From positions 1 through 33,270 of the forward strand of contig NZ_QLYY01000031.1 of assembly GCF_003350295.1 (NCBI RefSeq): DNA of 33,270 bases. Reading direction: 5' to 3'. The translations under genes and the position numbers were made by a program. Shown here piece after piece: positions 30,257 to 33,270 of this stretch; the first letter of the stretch is position 1, and every line of letters starts with the position of its first letter. The notes under the pieces were generated by a model. The model was not told the origin of the DNA and did not search any database. It worked only from the letters and a program-made list of their open reading frames with translations. This DNA is from Vibrio tetraodonis (GTDB lineage Bacteria > Pseudomonadota > Gammaproteobacteria > Enterobacterales > Vibrionaceae).

Positions 30257-30907
30257 ATGAAAAAAGCAGTCTTAGCCGCATTTGTTGCAGCGGCTTCGTT
30301 TCAAGCAGTGGGTGCAGAGAATATAGGGTCACAACATGGCTACCTTGGTGAAGGTTGGTATATTGGTGCTGATATTATTGATACTACTTTCGAGGCTGAC
30401 GGATTTAATGGTTCTCCATCTTCGACCAGTGGTGCAATTTCGATTGGTTACGACTTTACGCTTGCAGACTCTGTAATTCTCGGTATTGAGGCTGAGTATG
30501 CAGACTATGGTAAGTTTGATTTTGTTGATAATGTGAATGTTAATAATCGTTATGTATACGCGAATGGTTTCGATAAGTTTAGCGCTGATCTTCAAGCTTT
30601 CTCACTATATTTAAAGCCTAAATATTTTGTATCTAATTCTCCTTTTTATATCGGGGCTGTGGTAGGGGTTGGTGTGTATAGCATGGAGCGTAAAAGTGAG
30701 GGGGCAGGCACTATCGTTTCCTCACGTGGAACGCGCAATTTAGAGTACAACAATACCAAAAGTGAAAGCGAAACTGAGTTTGTATATGGCCTAGAAACGG
30801 GATACGCACTGAACAACAATGTAATACTAAATGCTGGTTATCGAATGGCTAACCTTAAGCATTATGAACATGATACTTGGTATGTCGGTCTAGACTACAA
30901 GTTCTAA
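30257..30907 (+). CDS. Outer-membrane beta-barrel protein, copy 2 (paralogue)
   Basis: The 216-aa protein is a tandem paralogue of the gene before it. The signal peptide MKKAVLAAFVAAASFQAVGA is almost identical, and the first ~56 coding bases differ at only about two positions. Shared blocks include GWYIGAD, TTFEADG, VILGIEAEYADYGKFDF, LKPKYF, and the end HDTWYVGLDYKF. The extracellular-loop regions differ (VNNRYVYANGF, RKSEGAGTIVSSRGTRNLEY), as expected for surface-exposed loops under selection. It is an OmpA/Ail-like small barrel; the function is unknown. Confidence 0.88.
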   Translation: MKKAVLAAFVAAASFQAVGAENIGSQHGYLGEGWYIGADIIDTTFEADGFNGSPSSTSGAISIGYDFTLADSVILGIEAEYADYGKFDFVDNVNVNNRYVYANGFDKFSADLQAFSLYLKPKYFVSNSPFYIGAVVGVGVYSMERKSEGAGTIVSSRGTRNLEYNNTKSESETEFVYGLETGYALNNNVILNAGYRMANLKHYEHDTWYVGLDYKF

Positions 30908-30929
30908 TCACTAAATAAGTGTTAATAGT

Positions 30930-30951
30930 AAAGGGAGCTTAGGCTCCCTTT
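30930..30951 (+). terminator. Shared terminator hairpin of barrel gene 2 and the convergent gene
   Basis: AAAGGGAGC (30930-30938) pairs with GCTCCCTTT (30943-30951) around TTAG. The T-runs are weak on both sides. It overlaps the last codons and stop of the convergent minus-strand gene (stop at 30939-30941). Confidence 0.6.
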
Positions 30952-31493
30952 AGTAGTTTATCTATCAAACAATAGTGATGTTGCTGCACGCCGGCCAAAT
31001 GGGCATATGTTGGGGTATGGCGATCGTCTTGACGTGGGCAGTGCCAGCCCAAAGTATGCTCGATAAATTGCTTGGCAAAAGACTCTGAAATATCTAGGCA
31101 GCCGGCGAGAACCGTATCCACATAGCTTTGCATGATAGGCACTTGTTCACAGGGCTGCTTGGCATCATCATTTATATACAACCAGATATGATCGCTTGCG
31201 GTGAGGGAATGAGTGGTATTTATCTCAGTGAGAGAGACTTGAATGCGCTGGTAACTGCGCTCTCTGGTATCAAATTCTTGCAGTTCACTTGGATTAATTT
31301 CAATTAACACCCCATTGACTAGCCCTTGCCCTTTTTGTACCACCAAAGGCGACAGAGTATAGCTTGTATCCAGTTTTCCCCATATGCGCTTAAACCCGTG
31401 AATAACCGCAGGGTACGCAAGTCCAGTTGCGCCGGTCAATTGTCTTGATGCTGAGTTTATTAAGCTGCCATAACCAAATATATACGTCGCCAC
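30939..31493 (-). CDS. Gamma-glutamylcyclotransferase-like (GGCT/AIG2 fold) protein
   Basis: With a GTG start the protein is 184 aa and begins VATYIFGYGSLIN, the standard GGCT opening (substrate loop FGYGSL at 6-11). The expected catalytic glutamate is E78 in EFDTRERSYQRIQV. Enzymes of this fold cyclise gamma-glutamyl groups, but many bacterial members have unproven substrates. The frame is open back to an ATG at 31616 (225 aa), which would add a hydrophobic non-family N-terminus; the GTG has AAAGGG 7 nt ahead and is preferred. It is convergent with the barrel gene and divergent from the NnrS gene. Confidence 0.8.
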   Translation of the reverse strand: MATYIFGYGSLINSASRQLTGATGLAYPAVIHGFKRIWGKLDTSYTLSPLVVQKGQGLVNGVLIEINPSELQEFDTRERSYQRIQVSLTEINTTHSLTASDHIWLYINDDAKQPCEQVPIMQSYVDTVLAGCLDISESFAKQFIEHTLGWHCPRQDDRHTPTYAHLAGVQQHHYCLIDKLLKGA

Positions 31494-31734
31494 TTGTTTT
31501 CCCTTTAATGCTTTACCGCAAATATAACCTTTTTTATCGCTAAGGTACCAATTAGAGCTTATCCACACCGTGGTTGATGGCTGTGTCAATATGACAACAA
31601 CGAGTAACCATGACATTGTTTTTATCGAGTCTTAATGACTCTGTTCGGTTTTATTTATATATAAAACAATATCTTGAGTTAGGGAATAAATATTGCTTAC
31701 TTTTCTGTATTTAGTTTATTTTACGGGGCATACA

Positions 31735-32919
31735 GTGATCAATATTAGCGATAAAAGAATAGAAGATGCCATTGTACCTGTTTTTCGTCTAGCTTTTCGA
31801 CCATTTTTCCTTCTTGGGGCAAGCTATGCGGCGATTGCTATCACGGTATGGGTGTGGATGTTTCAAACGGGTCAGCCCACAATGTTGCAAGTACCTGCCT
31901 TGTGGTGGCATGCGCATGAAATGGTATTTGGCTTTTCCATGGCTATCGTCGTAGGGTTTGTTTTGACCGCAGTGCAGAACTGGACGGGGATCAATGGCAC
32001 CAAAAGTTATCGATTAGCCCTATTGGTTAACTTGTGGATTTTGCCGCGATTATTGTTTTGGACAGAGTCTCCTTTGTGGTTGATTGCCGCCATTGAAAGC
32101 GTATTTATCGCCATGGTAGCTTATGAGACAGGAGTTCGGGTCATCAAAACCAAAGGATGGCGCAACGCATTCTTTATCCCTTTGTTTGTCTTGGCCTTGT
32201 TGGCTAATTTAATCAGCTATGCGTCACTACAAGATATTGGGCCTTTTTCTTCATCTGATGTTTGGCTGGCTATGTTGTGGTGGTTTACGACTTTGCTCTC
32301 AGTTATGGGTGCAAGAGTTGTCCCATTTTTTACTGCCCGCCGGTTAAATACTCCCAAGCCCTCCTCAATCCTTTGGCTTGAGGTGTTGGCTATTTTGCCT
32401 TTACTGGTATTGTTTAATCTTAGCTTTTTACCGACAGAATTCGCGCATTTAGAGCAAGTGATGATGCTGGTTTCTGGAGTCGCGCATCTGGTTATCGTCA
32501 TCAGATGGCAGCCTTGGCGCACCTATCGAGAGCCTTTGCTATGGTCACTGCATCTGGCTTACTTTTGTATTCCCTTGAGTTTGATTCTGCGTGCAGAACT
32601 AAGTCATATGTTTGCAGCGCATAATATGCTGCATTTATTTGTGATTGGAGCGCTGGGTGGTTTGATTTTGTCTATGATAACTCGAGTGACGATGGGACAT
32701 ACTGGGCGCGCTATTTATCAAGGCCCTAGCATGGCGATAGGTTTTGCTGCCTTGATGATAGCAGCGATTGTGCGCAGTATAGGGGTAACGCTTTGGCCTG
32801 AGAAGCTTATTTTACTGCTCGATATTAGCGGCTTTTTATGGGTACTAGCCTTCACGATATACTTAGCTAAATTTGGGTTTATGCTTGTGACAGCCAGAGT
32901 AGATGGGCACCCTGGATAG
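31735..32919 (+). CDS. nnrS: NnrS-family heme/copper membrane protein
   Basis: The 394-aa polytopic membrane protein is recognised from PVFRLAFRPFFLLG near the N-terminus, WWHAHEMVFGFSMAIVVGF (histidines likely bind heme or metal), GARVVPFFTARRLN, and HNMLHLFVIGALGGLILSMITRVTMGHTGR near the C-terminus. About twelve hydrophobic helices are visible. NnrS proteins help cells cope with nitric oxide stress; in Vibrio cholerae nnrS is under NorR control. The GTG at 31735 (GGGG 6 nt ahead) gives the usual start; a TTG at 31693 with AGGGA ahead would add 14 residues. I saw no NorR site. Confidence 0.9.
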   Translation: MINISDKRIEDAIVPVFRLAFRPFFLLGASYAAIAITVWVWMFQTGQPTMLQVPALWWHAHEMVFGFSMAIVVGFVLTAVQNWTGINGTKSYRLALLVNLWILPRLLFWTESPLWLIAAIESVFIAMVAYETGVRVIKTKGWRNAFFIPLFVLALLANLISYASLQDIGPFSSSDVWLAMLWWFTTLLSVMGARVVPFFTARRLNTPKPSSILWLEVLAILPLLVLFNLSFLPTEFAHLEQVMMLVSGVAHLVIVIRWQPWRTYREPLLWSLHLAYFCIPLSLILRAELSHMFAAHNMLHLFVIGALGGLILSMITRVTMGHTGRAIYQGPSMAIGFAALMIAAIVRSIGVTLWPEKLILLLDISGFLWVLAFTIYLAKFGFMLVTARVDGHPG

Positions 32920-32995
32920 GGTTGTTAGAGATAATGGAGCTGTAGGCATAAACAAAAGGCTGATGGTCGATCATCTAATGCCGTTCGGATAAGTA

Positions 32996-33270
32996 TTAAC
33001 ACTTATATCTAAATGGATATTTGGCCCGAACAAAGAGGACTGAACGTGGAAACGTTCGGTCCTTTCTTTTATCTGGCAAAATGAAATGGCTGATGCTCTC
33101 TCGCATTTGTTTGAGCCTGACAGGTAAAGTGCCATCGGGGCTGAGCGCTAGCCATCGCAACTGGGCATCTATCAAATTTATTGCTGCTGTGAAGCTAACC
33201 CGAGTTGGGCTTACATTGGCATCTTCGGCAATATGAATCATTTCTAAACGTACTAAATTATAGGCAAGCA
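32996..33270 (-). CDS. IS4-family transposase, C-terminal part (partial)
   Basis: Read to the window edge, the frame gives LAYNLVRLEMIHIAEDANV, then SPTRVSFTAAINLIDAQLRW and LPDKRKDRTFPRSVLFVRAKYPFRYKC before a stop at 32996-32998. The AYNLVRLEM and RTFPRSV...KYPFRYK blocks are typical of the C-terminus of IS4-type DDE transposases. The ATG at 33241 is internal; the true start is outside the window. The reading frame is open as far as it can be seen. Confidence 0.8.
   Translation of the reverse strand, partial: LAYNLVRLEMIHIAEDANVSPTRVSFTAAINLIDAQLRWLALSPDGTLPVRLKQMRESISHFILPDKRKDRTFPRSVLFVRAKYPFRYKC
33036..33069 (+). terminator. Terminator-like hairpin inside the IS end
   Basis: AGGACTGAACGT (33036-33047) pairs with ACGTTCGGTCCT (33052-33063) through one T-G pair around a GGAA (GNRA) tetraloop, followed by TTCTTTT. 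On the plus strand it is a good intrinsic terminator for transcripts leaving nnrS; it also overlaps the transposase coding end. Confidence 0.65.

Larger units (their letters stand above)
32976..33270 (-). mobile_element. IS4-family insertion sequence, one end (continues beyond window)
   Basis: The element edge is placed at TAATGCCG (32976-32983), which resembles the terminal inverted repeat of IS4 (TAATGCCGATC..). It includes the transposase C-terminus on the minus strand. The other end, the catalytic DDE core and any target duplication lie outside the window, so completeness cannot be judged. The end assignment is moderate. Confidence 0.65.

Noticed and set aside
33021..33236. 71-aa plus-strand frame at the right edge
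   Set aside because: Shadow of the IS4-family transposase on the other strand, which has recognisable conserved blocks.

Overview
The window is a chromosomal segment from a Vibrionaceae gammaproteobacterium, most likely a Vibrio. The evidence is the E. coli/Vibrio-like proteins, the order suhB | trmJ - iscRSUA-hscBA-fdx-iscX - pepB - ndk, an rRNA operon ending in 5S - tRNA-Asp - tRNA-Trp, and a moderate-to-low GC content. I assign it from gene order and remembered protein sequence, not from a database search.

Left part (1-1057): the 3' end of 23S rRNA, 5S rRNA, tRNA-Asp(GTC), tRNA-Trp(CCA) and a terminator. Next come about three tandem ~117-bp copies of a mutated 3' two-thirds of tRNA-Trp plus its terminator, and a fourth copy that is cut short. 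Housekeeping block (1058-12956): suhB on the minus strand converges on the rRNA operon. trmJ follows on the plus strand, then the complete iron-sulfur cluster (isc) operon behind two adjacent IscR-type operators, then pepB, ndk and a stand-alone EF-G gene that looks like the second Vibrio paralogue. Most of these units end in clear intrinsic terminators.

Middle (12957-16996): on the minus strand a LysR regulator, a long-chain acyl-CoA synthetase and an unusual AraC-type regulator. The last is divergent from the tad locus across a 470-bp AT-rich gap.

Tad/Flp pilus locus (16997-27723): two Flp prepilins separated by an attenuator-like hairpin, prepilin peptidase TadV, an uncharacterised winged-helix/AAA+ ATPase, CpaB, secretin CpaC, a small lipoprotein, TadZ, TadA, TadB, TadC and TadD. 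No TadE/F/G pseudopilins and no normal-sized CpaD are present; the locus stops at TadD.

Right part (27733-33270): a chromate transporter gene with a one-base frameshift, two tandem paralogous outer-membrane beta-barrel genes, a gamma-glutamylcyclotransferase-like gene, an NnrS-family membrane protein, and the end of an IS4-family element that runs off the window. The two barrel genes share leaders that fold into an A/U-rich hairpin touching the Shine-Dalgarno, and a compensatory base change supports that hairpin.

The most novel-looking items are the tRNA-Trp-derived tandem repeats, the covarying leader hairpins of the duplicated porin-like genes, and the AAA+ ATPase and truncated composition of the tad locus.
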